Shown here piece after piece: positions 14,453-23,573 of a DNA stretch of 64,000 nucleotides. The number at the start of each line of letters is the position of its first letter. The first letter of the stretch is position 1. The notes beneath the pieces were generated by a model that saw nothing but the letters and a program-made list of their open reading frames with translations, had not been told where the DNA came from and made no database searches. Origin of the DNA: a virus; IMG/VR virus record IMGVR_UViG_3300010370_000030, positions 17,808-81,807 of that record; one strand, written 5' to 3'. Made by a program: the position numbers and the translations under genes.

Positions 14453-17262
14453 GCACCAACTGCACCTATAAACTCAGCGCGCCCTTGCGGTCCATTAGAG
14501 GCTGCAAGGGCTTGCGTTGTATTATGTGCAACGATAATTGTTGGTGAAACTGTTGGTTTTTGTTTTGCAGCGTTAACAGCTGTCGATGCTTGTGCAAGCT
14601 GTGTTCCGGTTTCATTGTGTCGAGGTACGATTGTGTTCATGCTCATATCCGTACCCGAACGAATCATACTAACAATAGTTGGGCCTCTGTTGCCTACTTG
14701 TTTGTACCACAAACTATCCTGTAGGTGTGCGGACGCCGTATCGAAATCACCAGCTTCGAGAGAACGCGTCGTATTAGGAAACTTGTTGTACCATGTGTTG
14801 CCCATATTAAAGGCTAGGTCTATCAAAGCGGCTTTGCCTGTTTGATTCGCTTTATCATAACCAGGACCTTGCTCTGCTCCCTGCTTGTGTTTAATGTAAT
14901 CTTTAGCGAACAGGGCATCAACTTCTTCCATTGTAAATCGTCTGTTCCATTCTGGTGGCAAACTTTTCCCATCACCAATAAGATGTCCTACACCAACAGT
15001 CCATAACCCAAGACTGTCTTTGTATGGTGATAGCCGCACACCTTCATGTTTTTTAATTAAAGCCATGATAGGCTTATCTTCAGGCGTTATTGTAGGCATA
15101 GACACGGGTTTTCGAATAGGAGTACCAGACCCGCGGCGAGGAATATTTTGAGTAGGTGTTTCGGGACGTGTAAACCATCCCCTTATAGATGGTATGATTC
15201 CCTTTCTTGGGGTAGCATCACTTTCATTCGGGACCGTAAGAGGGGTACCTTGCATTTCCGTCGCAGCTTTATCGTAATCCATCTCTGTGATATAGCTAGA
15301 CTTCAGTTCATTTTCAACTGCTTCTCTTACCGTGTCGTAGATGAACTTCCACCGTTCTGCTTTATCAGGAGCCGGGTCAGATTCTGGCCATTCACCGAAT
15401 TCCTCGTGGTAGATATCACGGGCCATGTTTGTTATAGTAGCTGGAATAGCTGTAACAAATGAACCAAATGTACCTACAACCTCCACACCAGCCCCGACGG
15501 CATCACCTATCACTATTCTATAAGCAATAGCAGCAACACCAAGGCCTAACCCTATAACAGGAATTGATTTGACGGCTGCCTTGGCAGCAGTAACCGCAAA
15601 TCTTTTTGCGACCGTTGCAACAATTTTTGGTTTATTTTTTACAACATCGGCTAGTATTGGTTTTGGTGTTACAGAGACGCTAGGTTTTTGTATAGGCTCT
15701 GGTGTAGGAGGTTTTGGAGGTTCAGGTGATGGTGTAGGCGTAGGCGTAGGCGTAGGAGGTTTTGGAGCTTCAGGTGCTGGCGTTATTCGTTTGCTTTCGG
15801 ATTCTCTGACTGCTTGAGCTAAAGCAAGACGTCTAGCTTCACTTGCATACTCTGCGTTTACTCGTTTGTAGTCCGCGTCGTTTGCAATCCTTGCTTTCTC
15901 AGCTTCAACCTTTGCTCGTTCCGCATTCACTCTCTCTGCTTCTGTTGCAGCAGCTTTAAGTCTTTCATTAGCGAGTTTTTCTTGACGTCTTAATTCTGCA
16001 GATCTCTCTACATAGCTCTTATCAAAAGTATCTCTAAGTTTCCCAAATTCTTGCCTTTGTTTCTCGAGCGCATCAATCTCAATTTTTAGTTGAGCAGCGC
16101 GAGCTTGATTGGCCGTTGCAGCAGCTTTACTTACCTGCTCGGCTTTTGCCGTATCTGCGTTTAGACGAGCTCGTTGTGTTTCCACATCGGCTTGGGCAGC
16201 TTGAACTCTTGCGCGTTCCGTTTCAATATTACGGCGGTCAGCATCGACAGCAGCTCTTTCTGTCTGTACCCTCTTTTGTTCTGCTTCAACTTTTTGTTGT
16301 TCTGTTTTTATTCTTTTTTGTTCTTCAGCCTGTTGAGCAGCAACTTTTTTTCGTTGTTCTTCAATTGCATTTGCACGTGCTTCTGCTTCAGCTCTAAGTT
16401 TTTTGTATCTTTCTTCAGCAGCTGCCTTCTCGGCGGATAGTTTTCTTTGCTCGGCTTGTAATTTTCTTTGCTCAGCATCTAAAGCCGCTTGCCTACGAGC
16501 AATTTCACGATTTATTGCAGCCTGTCTTGCTGCTTGTTGTGCGGAAGGACCCCTTCCAACCCCAGCTCTGCCGCGAGCTCTACTCTCTTGTAAAACTCTA
16601 TTTGATATTCTCCGTGCTTCTTGGGGCGAGGCACCATTCCTCAAAGCCCTGTTGTAGGCACGGCGCGCAGCAACTCGTGCTCGTCTCTCTGTTTGAGCAG
16701 GGGTTGGACCACGACGTTGACCGGGTGGTTTAGGAACCGGTCTTCCACCAGGAGGTCTACCAGGAGGTCTACCAGGAGGTCTGCGTGGTGTTCTTCTTGG
16801 TGTTCTGCGTGGTGTTCTTCTTGATCTTCCTCGACGACCAAACAGATCTAAAAAGTTATCAAAAAAGCCCCCAACATCATTATTGTCCTCTTCTAATTGT
16901 TGGTTAAGTTTTTTAACCGACGATGGACTAATTTTTATCTTTTTCTTTTTCTTACGAAGATTATCAATTTCTTTCAGAACTTTATCTGTCTCTTCTTGTA
17001 ACGTAACCTGTGCGCCCATTGCCTGAGCAAGGATCTGCACATTTCTCGATATAAGGATAAAGTGTTTTTCTATGTTTGATAAAGATGCGCGAGTTGTACG
17101 AAGCTGTGTTGTTACTTCCTCGATATACTCAACGCGTTTTTGTGTTCTTTCTGCGCGCTCTTTTTTTAAACGCGCTTCACGTAACACATCACCAAATGAA
17201 CCCAGTCCTTGTTCAAATTTTTCGCGGAGAACCTCTTTCATTACGCTAGTTACCATTATCAA
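14449..17262 (-). CDS. Coiled-coil tail protein with T4-type lysozyme domain
   Basis: 937 residues. N-terminal helices are followed by an Arg/Pro tandem region (RRTPRRTP..., RPPGRPPG; nt about 16740-16840), then about 250 residues of Glu/Ala/Arg-rich coiled coil (about 250-500), a Pro/Thr linker, and a hydrophobic stretch near residues 560-620. A GH24 lysozyme domain (about 732-870) has Glu740, Asp749 and Thr755 with the exact E11-D20-T26 spacing of T4 lysozyme. It is the last gene of the minus-strand tail operon. The lysozyme would open the wall during DNA entry. The long helix, size and position downstream of the gp26 chaperone-like gene suggest a tape-measure or central hub role (inference). 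Confidence 0.75.
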   Translation of the reverse strand: MIMVTSVMKEVLREKFEQGLGSFGDVLREARLKKERAERTQKRVEYIEEVTTQLRTTRASLSNIEKHFILISRNVQILAQAMGAQVTLQEETDKVLKEIDNLRKKKKKIKISPSSVKKLNQQLEEDNNDVGGFFDNFLDLFGRRGRSRRTPRRTPRRTPRRPPGRPPGRPPGGRPVPKPPGQRRGPTPAQTERRARVAARRAYNRALRNGASPQEARRISNRVLQESRARGRAGVGRGPSAQQAARQAAINREIARRQAALDAEQRKLQAEQRKLSAEKAAAEERYKKLRAEAEARANAIEEQRKKVAAQQAEEQKRIKTEQQKVEAEQKRVQTERAAVDADRRNIETERARVQAAQADVETQRARLNADTAKAEQVSKAAATANQARAAQLKIEIDALEKQRQEFGKLRDTFDKSYVERSAELRRQEKLANERLKAAATEAERVNAERAKVEAEKARIANDADYKRVNAEYASEARRLALAQAVRESESKRITPAPEAPKPPTPTPTPTPSPEPPKPPTPEPIQKPSVSVTPKPILADVVKNKPKIVATVAKRFAVTAAKAAVKSIPVIGLGLGVAAIAYRIVIGDAVGAGVEVVGTFGSFVTAIPATITNMARDIYHEEFGEWPESDPAPDKAERWKFIYDTVREAVENELKSSYITEMDYDKAATEMQGTPLTVPNESDATPRKGIIPSIRGWFTRPETPTQNIPRRGSGTPIRKPVSMPTITPEDKPIMALIKKHEGVRLSPYKDSLGLWTVGVGHLIGDGKSLPPEWNRRFTMEEVDALFAKDYIKHKQGAEQGPGYDKANQTGKAALIDLAFNMGNTWYNKFPNTTRSLEAGDFDTASAHLQDSLWYKQVGNRGPTIVSMIRSGTDMSMNTIVPRHNETGTQLAQASTAVNAAKQKPTVSPTIIVAHNTTQALAASNGPQGRAEFIGAVGA

Positions 17263-18860
17263 CCCACCATCATACTGCTTGGAGCAGAATCAAAGGTTGT
17301 CCCTTCATCGAGCGATCCTCTGTTGGCTATTGGTGAGGGAATGGGTGCTGAATCACGTTGTTCATTCAATACCGATGCGTCAGATGACTGAATAACTTGC
17401 GGGGTTGGTACATCAGTACGTACCGCGTTCACAATATTATTCAACATCATTGTCATATTTGAGATAGTCGAACCAGTGTCAATGTTTTGAGGCTGTATTT
17501 GATTTACAGCTTGATTAAACATATTTTGAAAAAACGGAGGTGCTTCTGATGGAGCACTTATGGGTTCTCCTGAACCAAATAAGCCAGACAAATTAGATGG
17601 TATTTGTGATGTGTTTTCTTTAAAATCACGTCGATCCGATGTTGTTGACGATTCGCTCATCAAATTTTCGACTGGATTTGAGGCCGAGCTAGACAACATA
17701 GGTTGTCGTTCCGGTTTTACTTCAGATGACTGATTGAGAGCGTTATTTGCCTCTGGTAATGGCTGAGTTTGTTCCGACATGACAGGCGTAGCACCACCAA
17801 CATTACTAGGTGGGCTCGGCTGAGTCTGTAATGTATCAGGTGTATCCGTAAATGCTCGATTACTGAACGTGTTGTTTCTTATCGGTTCAGGAGTACTTAC
17901 GGGCTGTGGTGAAGGAGGTGTTGGTTGCTCACCATATGTGGAAGGAGTGGCTGTTACAGCAACAGGAGGAGGGGTCGAAACAAGTGTTGGAGCAGGCGGT
18001 GGAGCGGATGGTATTTCAACAGGTTGTGGTCCAGGAGCTGTGCCTTGCAAGTCTGTCGCGGCTTGACCTAGATCAACAGTACCTTCTTGAGGTTCTAATG
18101 TTGGTGGAGGCGGCGGCTCGATTACTGGTGGAGATGGTGGAGTACCCATCATGTCCGTCGCTACATCACCATAGTCTATTGATCTACTGTCATCTTCTTC
18201 AACGTCATCGCTCTCGTCTGCATCATTTTGTTCTATGTTACCTGGCACCAAGTAGTCCGGTGCATCTTGTTCATTAGCAGCTAACATAGCAGGTGTGAGA
18301 GCGGCTATAGTAGCTACAGTAGCACCACCCATGATAGCCGGACCAAGCAAGAGCTTACCAAGGTTAGCTAGACCGCTCTTTATTAACGAACGTGTTTTGG
18401 TTGTAGCTCTTAGTAATGAACCAAGAATACCACCCTTGGTGTCATCAGTACCTGTATCGGTGCCTCCGGCAGACGCTTTTTTAACTACCTCAGCTTCAAC
18501 GGCTTTTTCTTCGTTCTCTTCTTCTTCGACAGCCGCTTTTTCCTTTGAGAGTCTTTCTTTTTGGAACTTGAGTGTGTCTTCCATGCGTGCTACGTGCTTC
18601 GACCACACAGCAGCTATGTTGAAAATATTATCAGATATGTTAACAACAACGGGCTCTATTCTAACAATCGTTGTGTTTATATTGGTTTGAACGTTTTGTT
18701 GCTCGGCTAAAGCGGAAGAAACAGGATCGTCTTCTTCTTTTTTAAGAACCCGCTTTGATATAGCTTGACCTATAGTACCTGAACCAAAAAATCCTGTTAT
18801 GATTTTTTGCTTAGCGACTTTCTTTAGTTCAGCAGATATTTCTGACGCATACGAAGCCAT
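17259..18860 (-). CDS. Tail core protein, coiled coil plus Pro-rich disordered region
   Basis: 533 residues with no family I can name. Residues 1-160 are helical with heptad-like Lys/Glu stretches (KFQKERLSKEKAAVEEEENE). A Gly/Ala-rich hydrophobic segment near 190-210 could be membrane-active (LLLGPAIMGGATVATIAALT). Residues about 230-480 are Pro/Gln/Ser-rich and probably disordered. The same helix, hydrophobic segment and Pro-rich linker layout recurs in the next gene, which it overlaps by four bases. It starts at the stop of the gp26 frameshift extension (TAATG). Position right after the gp26 chaperone-like pair is where tape-measure genes lie in other tailed phages (inference). Confidence 0.6.
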   Translation of the reverse strand: MASYASEISAELKKVAKQKIITGFFGSGTIGQAISKRVLKKEEDDPVSSALAEQQNVQTNINTTIVRIEPVVVNISDNIFNIAAVWSKHVARMEDTLKFQKERLSKEKAAVEEEENEEKAVEAEVVKKASAGGTDTGTDDTKGGILGSLLRATTKTRSLIKSGLANLGKLLLGPAIMGGATVATIAALTPAMLAANEQDAPDYLVPGNIEQNDADESDDVEEDDSRSIDYGDVATDMMGTPPSPPVIEPPPPPTLEPQEGTVDLGQAATDLQGTAPGPQPVEIPSAPPPAPTLVSTPPPVAVTATPSTYGEQPTPPSPQPVSTPEPIRNNTFSNRAFTDTPDTLQTQPSPPSNVGGATPVMSEQTQPLPEANNALNQSSEVKPERQPMLSSSASNPVENLMSESSTTSDRRDFKENTSQIPSNLSGLFGSGEPISAPSEAPPFFQNMFNQAVNQIQPQNIDTGSTISNMTMMLNNIVNAVRTDVPTPQVIQSSDASVLNEQRDSAPIPSPIANRGSLDEGTTFDSAPSSMMVG

Positions 18861-19039
18861 TATTGTTGCTGGAGCCTTTGTTGTTCATTTTTCAGATGTT
18901 CTTTGAGCATATCACCATAAAGATCACGTTCAAATGGATAAAGGTTTTCAAGCTCGATTATCGAATATTTATGATGCTGAACCATCGCGAACATAAACTG
19001 GTAGTAGTTCGCTATGCTGTTGTGGCTCAGCCCAACGTG
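18860..19039 (-). CDS. C-terminal extension of gp26 reached by -1 frameshift
   Basis: After the slippery T TTT TTC (19039-19045, minus strand), the -1 frame stays open for 59 codons to TAA at 18862-18860. It encodes HVGLSHNSIANYYQFMFAM followed by VQHHKYSIIELENLYPFERD and a charged tail. From memory, SHN-x-x-x-NYYQ and HHKYS-x-x-ELE-x-x-PFERD resemble conserved C-terminal blocks of gp26/gp51-type proteins in marine T4-like phages. No good start codon precedes SHNSIANYYQ, so independent translation would only give a shorter product from Met at 18994. Confidence 0.65.
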   Translation of the reverse strand, partial: HVGLSHNSIANYYQFMFAMVQHHKYSIIELENLYPFERDLYGDMLKEHLKNEQQRLQQQ

Positions 19040-19737
19040 AAAAAATCAGTTAGTGTCCTGAGCACAATCTTAACAACCCTACCCTTAGAGTTTGTGTACT
19101 GAATTTCGTGTTGTATACGCGGCATTGCATCAATAAATTCTTGTATCTGCTGGTATGCATTGACGGGTAACGATTCAACAAACTCGAATAATTCTTCTTT
19201 TGAGTAAGTACGAGGATCGTGTTCAACACCCTCAGCACAAATCTTATCAATGCATGATTGGATGATAAAGAAATTAAAATCAACACCTTCGCTGATACTT
19301 TCTGCATCGTTAATCAGGTTCACCCTTGGATGACGAATTTTCAAAGACACCTGGTCGCTGATACTAATCTCGTTGCTAACCTCTTTTGGGTATGTTACTT
19401 CTACGCTTTCAAGATCAACTTCGATATCATAAAGCTGCTCATCTTCATTGTCACGGTACGTTAATTTTATAACGTTCTGGACTGATTTTGATCTTAGTTT
19501 AATAAAGAAGTACTCAAGATCATATGTTGTAAAATCATCAATATTGATACCTAAGCTCAATATACAGTTGGCAACCACCTGCTTCACTGCACGTAAAATA
19601 TCGGTTTGCTCACCACTTGCTTGAGCAATGAGAAGGATCTTTTCTTCTTTAACTAAAAAAGGTCTGTATTGTACGATCTGCTTTGTTGAAGGCAAAGTCA
19701 GCGTAAACGTTGGGTGCTGTATCACCGGTAAGCCCAT
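19027..19737 (-). CDS. 26: gp26, baseplate hub / tail assembly protein
   Basis: About 236 residues. MGLPVIQHPTFTLTLPSTKQ and YRPFLVKEEKILLIAQAS are diagnostic of T4-like gp26. It is needed for assembly of the central hub of the baseplate. The ATG at 19737 has an AGGAG Shine-Dalgarno six bases upstream. Near the 3' end, GAT TTT TTC forms a classical U UUU UUC slippery site, eight to nine bases before the in-frame TGA. A short hairpin (GTTGGGC...GCC-A-CAAC) overlaps the stop. A fraction of ribosomes probably continues in the -1 frame to give a protein about 60 residues longer. Confidence 0.82.
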   Translation of the reverse strand: MGLPVIQHPTFTLTLPSTKQIVQYRPFLVKEEKILLIAQASGEQTDILRAVKQVVANCILSLGINIDDFTTYDLEYFFIKLRSKSVQNVIKLTYRDNEDEQLYDIEVDLESVEVTYPKEVSNEISISDQVSLKIRHPRVNLINDAESISEGVDFNFFIIQSCIDKICAEGVEHDPRTYSKEELFEFVESLPVNAYQQIQEFIDAMPRIQHEIQYTNSKGRVVKIVLRTLTDFFTLG

Positions 19738-19753
19738 AATCAACTCCTATTAT

Positions 19754-20602
19754 TTAACGAAATATACCAGATGCATTACTCAGCGTAGTTGAAGAAGCAA
19801 GAGCATCCTGAATGCTGCGTGGCTTGCGAATTGTTCTAAGCGCTTGCACAGCTGTTGTAAGTTTAACCAGCTTTTGCAGTGTGCTGAGTTTGCCGATGTT
19901 TGTATTACTACTACCTTGAAATGGCTGTTTAACGTTGAGTAGCTCGGCGTGCATAAAACAAAATGTAATCCCAAATTGCATGTAACCGTCGGTATCCTTC
20001 CATGATAGTGATACATCGGGAACAATCTTAGGGAATGCGTTGTAAAGTCTGTACTCTAAAATCTTATCGTTCTGCTCGTTGTATGTTGTTATATCGATAT
20101 CAGATTTATAATTTTCTTTAAACTCAACTTCATATGGTGCAAGACCAGTTGCACTAGATTGACGTGATGAATTTATTTGACCATCGCCGTTAACAATCCC
20201 GTGCATCCATCCATAGAAAAACTTGTAGATCTCACCAGCACCATCACCGATGAAGTTGAGTGTAATGTCATTGAACTGCATTGAGTATGGGATGTTTTCT
20301 GTTGGTCCGACACCAAATCTCTTTATACTATCGTCTGTTTGGATGCTGATAGCTGGTAGCTGAGCACCTTCTGCAAATAGAGAAATCTTTTGAACAGTGG
20401 CCGTTGACTTCTCATCCCCTTGCATTATTTTTGGAAAGGGGATCATTACATCAAAAAGATTTGTTCGGCTGACAGACGAGTTACGAATCTCAGTAAGGAA
20501 GCTGTTATATCGCCCCGTAGGCCCGGACTTCTTTTTTCCAAAGAGTGACTTTAACGTTGCGAATGTACCAAGCGCGTTTAACCCTGTATTCAGTAAACCC
20601 AT
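19754..20602 (-). CDS. gp54-like baseplate tail-tube initiator
   Basis: 282 residues. The N-terminus has a hydrophobic/basic segment, then SRTNLFDVMIPFPKIM and the beta-rich pattern of tail-tube-fold proteins (LPAISIQTDDSIKRFGVGPT, MQFNDITLNFIGDGAGEIYK, YNAFPKIVPDVSLSWKDTDG, ITFCFMH). That fold covers T4 gp54 and gp19. The position among hub genes and the absence of gp18/gp19 nearby favour gp54, which initiates tube polymerisation on gp48. It starts at the stop of the preceding gene. Identity within the tube family is inferred. Confidence 0.6.
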   Translation of the reverse strand: MGLLNTGLNALGTFATLKSLFGKKKSGPTGRYNSFLTEIRNSSVSRTNLFDVMIPFPKIMQGDEKSTATVQKISLFAEGAQLPAISIQTDDSIKRFGVGPTENIPYSMQFNDITLNFIGDGAGEIYKFFYGWMHGIVNGDGQINSSRQSSATGLAPYEVEFKENYKSDIDITTYNEQNDKILEYRLYNAFPKIVPDVSLSWKDTDGYMQFGITFCFMHAELLNVKQPFQGSSNTNIGKLSTLQKLVKLTTAVQALRTIRKPRSIQDALASSTTLSNASGIFR

Positions 20603-21177
20603 TATTTTACCATATCCCTTGAATTGCGCCAGACAGTCTCTTTTCTACGTTTTTGGAATCTTTCAAGTGGTAGAAACAGAGCAGTGTTCCATTGTTCAGC
20701 AGGAATCCACAGGAATCTGCTTTTTACATGGCTATTTAGATAGTGTTTGACGCATGGTTCAAAGTATTTGAACTTCGAAGACGAGCTTAGTATTTGATAT
20801 GATATTTTTAGTTTAGTTGTGTCGTCATAGACCTTATTGTTTGCAAGATCGAGAAGACTATCCATTAAACGTGCTCTTAAAATATGTGGTAGGTAGTGTA
20901 AGTTGATTCCATAAAAACCACCATCTACTCGTTGGAACGGAAAAATTAGAGGAAACCTATCATAGTACGGTAGCTGATCCTTTGTTTTTGGATCATAGTG
21001 AAATAAGTACATTCGACCAATGGCTATTCTTGAAACAAGACGCTTATTACCATCGATCAGTTGTCTGGGATTACGAACGTTGGCAGCCTGTTCTTGCAAC
21101 CAGTTCTGTGCATTTTGTTGCGTCTGTGCCGCGTTAGTGTTCCCTTGAAGAACACCATAAAATGTATTGGTTGCCAT
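20602..21177 (-). CDS. Conserved structural protein next to gp4
   Basis: 191 residues; I do not recognise a T4 counterpart by name. Distinctive blocks are GRMYLFHYDPKTKDQLPYYD, FPLIFPFQRVDGGFYGINLH and YLPHILRARLMDSLLDL, followed by CVKHYLNSHVKSRFLWIPAE. I recall similar proteins as virion or tail components in marine T4-like phages. It overlaps both neighbours by one base (TAATG junctions), so it is co-translated with gp4 and the gp54-like protein. Confidence 0.6.
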   Translation of the reverse strand: MATNTFYGVLQGNTNAAQTQQNAQNWLQEQAANVRNPRQLIDGNKRLVSRIAIGRMYLFHYDPKTKDQLPYYDRFPLIFPFQRVDGGFYGINLHYLPHILRARLMDSLLDLANNKVYDDTTKLKISYQILSSSSKFKYFEPCVKHYLNSHVKSRFLWIPAEQWNTALFLPLERFQKRRKETVWRNSRDMVK

Positions 21178-21620
21178 TATATCTGCTTAATTCCTAATTC
21201 GTGTTCCGTTAAGATCATAAACTTCCATTTTCTGTCTTCACAATATGATGTAGCAGCTTGCCATTTAGCACTGTTTACACCCCACGTATACACCTCTCTT
21301 AAATATTGTTTGGTCTTTTTTTGTTGTGGAATAGGAGGCTTCACCTCCTTTGCAGGCTTTATTTCAACAACGATAGTTTCATGATGACCGTCTTTGTTCT
21401 TCTTTTTAATTTTAAAGTCAGGAAAGTATCTATGAATTTTATTATCAATAGGAGAGCGGTAAGGTATTATTAACTCCTCACTGGACCATTCAATTATGTC
21501 CTTGTGAGCGTCTAAATACCTCATAAACTTTAACTCCCAACTACTTCGATAGATGATGTTAGAGGGATCGCCCCTGTATTTAGTGGGGTCAGTTGGTTTG
21601 AAAAGACCTTTATAGCTCAT
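21177..21620 (-). CDS. 4: gp4, head completion protein
   Basis: 147 residues. MSYKGLFKPTDPTKYRGDPS followed by IIYRSSWELKFMRYLD matches the N-terminus of T4 gp4, and VVEIKPAKEVKPPIPQQKK, YTWGVNSAKWQAA, and FMILTEHEL match the rest. T4 gp4 closes and stabilises the filled head before tail joining. It is the first gene of the minus-strand tail operon. A TATAAATA box ends only about five bases upstream of the ATG. Confidence 0.88.
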   Translation of the reverse strand: MSYKGLFKPTDPTKYRGDPSNIIYRSSWELKFMRYLDAHKDIIEWSSEELIIPYRSPIDNKIHRYFPDFKIKKKNKDGHHETIVVEIKPAKEVKPPIPQQKKTKQYLREVYTWGVNSAKWQAATSYCEDRKWKFMILTEHELGIKQI

Positions 21621-21625
21621 AGGAC

Positions 21626-21633
21626 TATTTATA
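21626..21633 (-). promoter_or_regulatory. Late promoter TATAAATA for the minus-strand tail operon
   Basis: Perfect T4 late consensus read on the minus strand. The gp4 start codon lies six bases downstream, so transcription would start at or very near the ATG. The first base of the divergent gp48 start codon coincides with the end of the box. Confidence 0.7.
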
Positions 21634-22715
21634 TGTTAGATTCAATATCCAGCGGGTTAAGCAGTGCCGGCTCGGCTTTGCAAGGAGGCGTTCAATCAGC
21701 TTTTAGCTCTGCGTCGTCGCTAGCAGAAAAAGTTGGCGTGAAGGACATCGCAGGTGGTATCAAGGATGGGTTTGGAAAAGCATCGGATGCAATAGGTGGC
21801 ATATTTAAAAAAGCACCATCTGTTAAAGCCGATACCTCATTTCCATCGTCTACGCTACCTCGTGCTACAGCGCGTAAAGAAGAAACACCACAGTTTGTAG
21901 CACCTGTCCCTGGTACGCCACTTATATATCCGGTGGATATGAAGTACTTTACAAAATTCACGTTTTATCAGTATAAGCGTCTCATTGCTACAGAAACACC
22001 AAAACAATTACCTACGGCTACGATCGTGTTGCCGATGCCTTCTAATCTCAGCGAAGCGTTCACTGTTGGTTATGATACCCCAGCACTAGGAACGCTGGCC
22101 GGTGTAGGGAGCGAGGGTTTAATGAAGGCTTTGGAGGGTGCGAAGTTAGGTAACGACGCCGTGTCAATGGTGAAAGGTGCTTTAGGAGGTGCTACGGAAG
22201 GAGGGACGGTTAAAGGTATGGCATCAGCGGCCACATTAGCAGCGGCGATGAATTTCATGAAGAATAATAAAGGGACCATAGGTCAAGATCTCATAAGAAA
22301 AACCACGGGAATGGTACCAAACCCCTTTTTGGCTGTGCTGTTTAGAAATGTGGATATGCGTACCCACCAATTCAGTTACCGTTTTGCGCCTAATAATTTA
22401 AAAGAATTGCAGACTGTAAAATCTATCATTAAACAATTAAAAATAAGAATGTTGCCTGGTCTTCTTGAGGGTAGTTTAGACGCGGCGTTCACTTTTCCAG
22501 ACACCTGTCTAATTTCTTTTGGTCCTGTTGAAAATCCACCGTATAAAATAAAGAGATGCGTACTTGAAAATATGAGTGTCAACTACTCACCTAATGGGCC
22601 TGCTTTCTTCAAAACAGGTGATCCTGTAATTGTTGATGTTTCACTTTCTTTTAAAGAAATAGAAATATACACAAGAAGAGATGAATTAGGTCCTCGTTCA
22701 ACAAGTCCGATTTAA
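21633..22715 (+). CDS. 48: gp48, baseplate tail-tube cap
   Basis: 360 residues. A Ser/Ala/Gly-rich N-terminus leads to YPVDMKYFTKFTFYQYKR and TIVLPMPSNLSEAFTVGYD. An Ala/Gly-rich insert follows, and the C-terminal half has the tube-family blocks NPFLAVLFRNVDMRTHQFSY, FAPNNLKELQTVKSIIKQLK and the C-terminal VSLSFKEIEIYTRRD. In T4, gp48 crowns the baseplate and nucleates the tail tube with gp54. The start is divergent from gp4 with only 12 bases between, and no clear Shine-Dalgarno is visible. Confidence 0.78.
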   Translation: MLDSISSGLSSAGSALQGGVQSAFSSASSLAEKVGVKDIAGGIKDGFGKASDAIGGIFKKAPSVKADTSFPSSTLPRATARKEETPQFVAPVPGTPLIYPVDMKYFTKFTFYQYKRLIATETPKQLPTATIVLPMPSNLSEAFTVGYDTPALGTLAGVGSEGLMKALEGAKLGNDAVSMVKGALGGATEGGTVKGMASAATLAAAMNFMKNNKGTIGQDLIRKTTGMVPNPFLAVLFRNVDMRTHQFSYRFAPNNLKELQTVKSIIKQLKIRMLPGLLEGSLDAAFTFPDTCLISFGPVENPPYKIKRCVLENMSVNYSPNGPAFFKTGDPVIVDVSLSFKEIEIYTRRDELGPRSTSPI

Positions 22716-22727
22716 ACAGGTACATCA

Positions 22728-23573
22728 ATGGCGTCATATTTTAAATATTTCCCTAGTTTATTACATAGTAACACTGTTGCTACAAATATCATAACACGTA
22801 TTCGGTTTGAGGAAAGTGTTAGAAAGAACGTTGTTGCTTTTTTCCCACATGTCGTTGAAGAAGGCCAACGCCCAGATCAGATAGCTGAGGGATATTATGG
22901 GGATCCTTCTTATGACTGGGTTGTGTACCTCACAAATAATATTATTGATCCATTCCACCAATGGCCAAAAACGCAACAAATCTTTGATGACTTCATTGTG
23001 TCGAAGTATGGATCGAGTGAAATCGCTCAGCAACAAACAGCCTTTTACAGAGTAAATTATGATAATGATGATAGGGTCCTCTCGCCGTCCGCCTATGCAG
23101 CTTTGAGCTCGATTCAAAAACAATATTGGACGCCGATATTGAATCAAAACAACATTATCATCAACTATCAAAGAAAAGAAATAGAAGACGCTATTGAAAC
23201 GAATAAAGTTGTATCGCTTGTTGGTACCTTTGGTAGTGTTGCGGAAGGTACGATAATAAAACAATCGTCGTCTGTTAAAGGCACCGTAAGTTTTGCAAAC
23301 AGCACAAACATAGTGATTAAGCACGTGTCGGGTACATGGGCGGCAAACACACCTATCACAACAGTGCTAACAAACACATCGGTAACAGCAAACATCACTT
23401 CTGTATCTACTATTGCGTCTAGTTTAGATGCGGACGAGGTAAGTTATTGGTCACCTGTAAGTGTGTTTGATGTTGAGTTTGAGACGAACGAGTCTTTACG
23501 TCACATTGAGTTGGTTATACCATCGTACATAGATGTCATTGAAAAAGATATGCGAGGGTTACTCAAGTCATGA
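22728..23573 (+). CDS. 53: gp53, baseplate wedge protein
   Basis: 281 residues. YFKYFPSLLHSNTVATNIIT, then QIAEGYYGDPSYDWVVYLTN and NIIDPFHQWPKTQQIFDDFI match the gp53 wedge family. T4 gp53 (196 residues) completes the wedge and allows wedges to join around the hub. The extra length comes from an inserted beta-rich segment around residues 160-240 (GTFGSVAEGTIIKQSSSVKG) that resembles modules in the other baseplate proteins of this phage. It overlaps gp27 by four bases. Confidence 0.82.
   Translation: MASYFKYFPSLLHSNTVATNIITRIRFEESVRKNVVAFFPHVVEEGQRPDQIAEGYYGDPSYDWVVYLTNNIIDPFHQWPKTQQIFDDFIVSKYGSSEIAQQQTAFYRVNYDNDDRVLSPSAYAALSSIQKQYWTPILNQNNIIINYQRKEIEDAIETNKVVSLVGTFGSVAEGTIIKQSSSVKGTVSFANSTNIVIKHVSGTWAANTPITTVLTNTSVTANITSVSTIASSLDADEVSYWSPVSVFDVEFETNESLRHIELVIPSYIDVIEKDMRGLLKS

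Noticed and set aside
15569-16733. Plus-strand open frames opposite the coiled-coil/lysozyme gene
   Set aside because: Antisense of low-complexity Ala/Glu/Arg/Pro codons; the minus frame has domain evidence.
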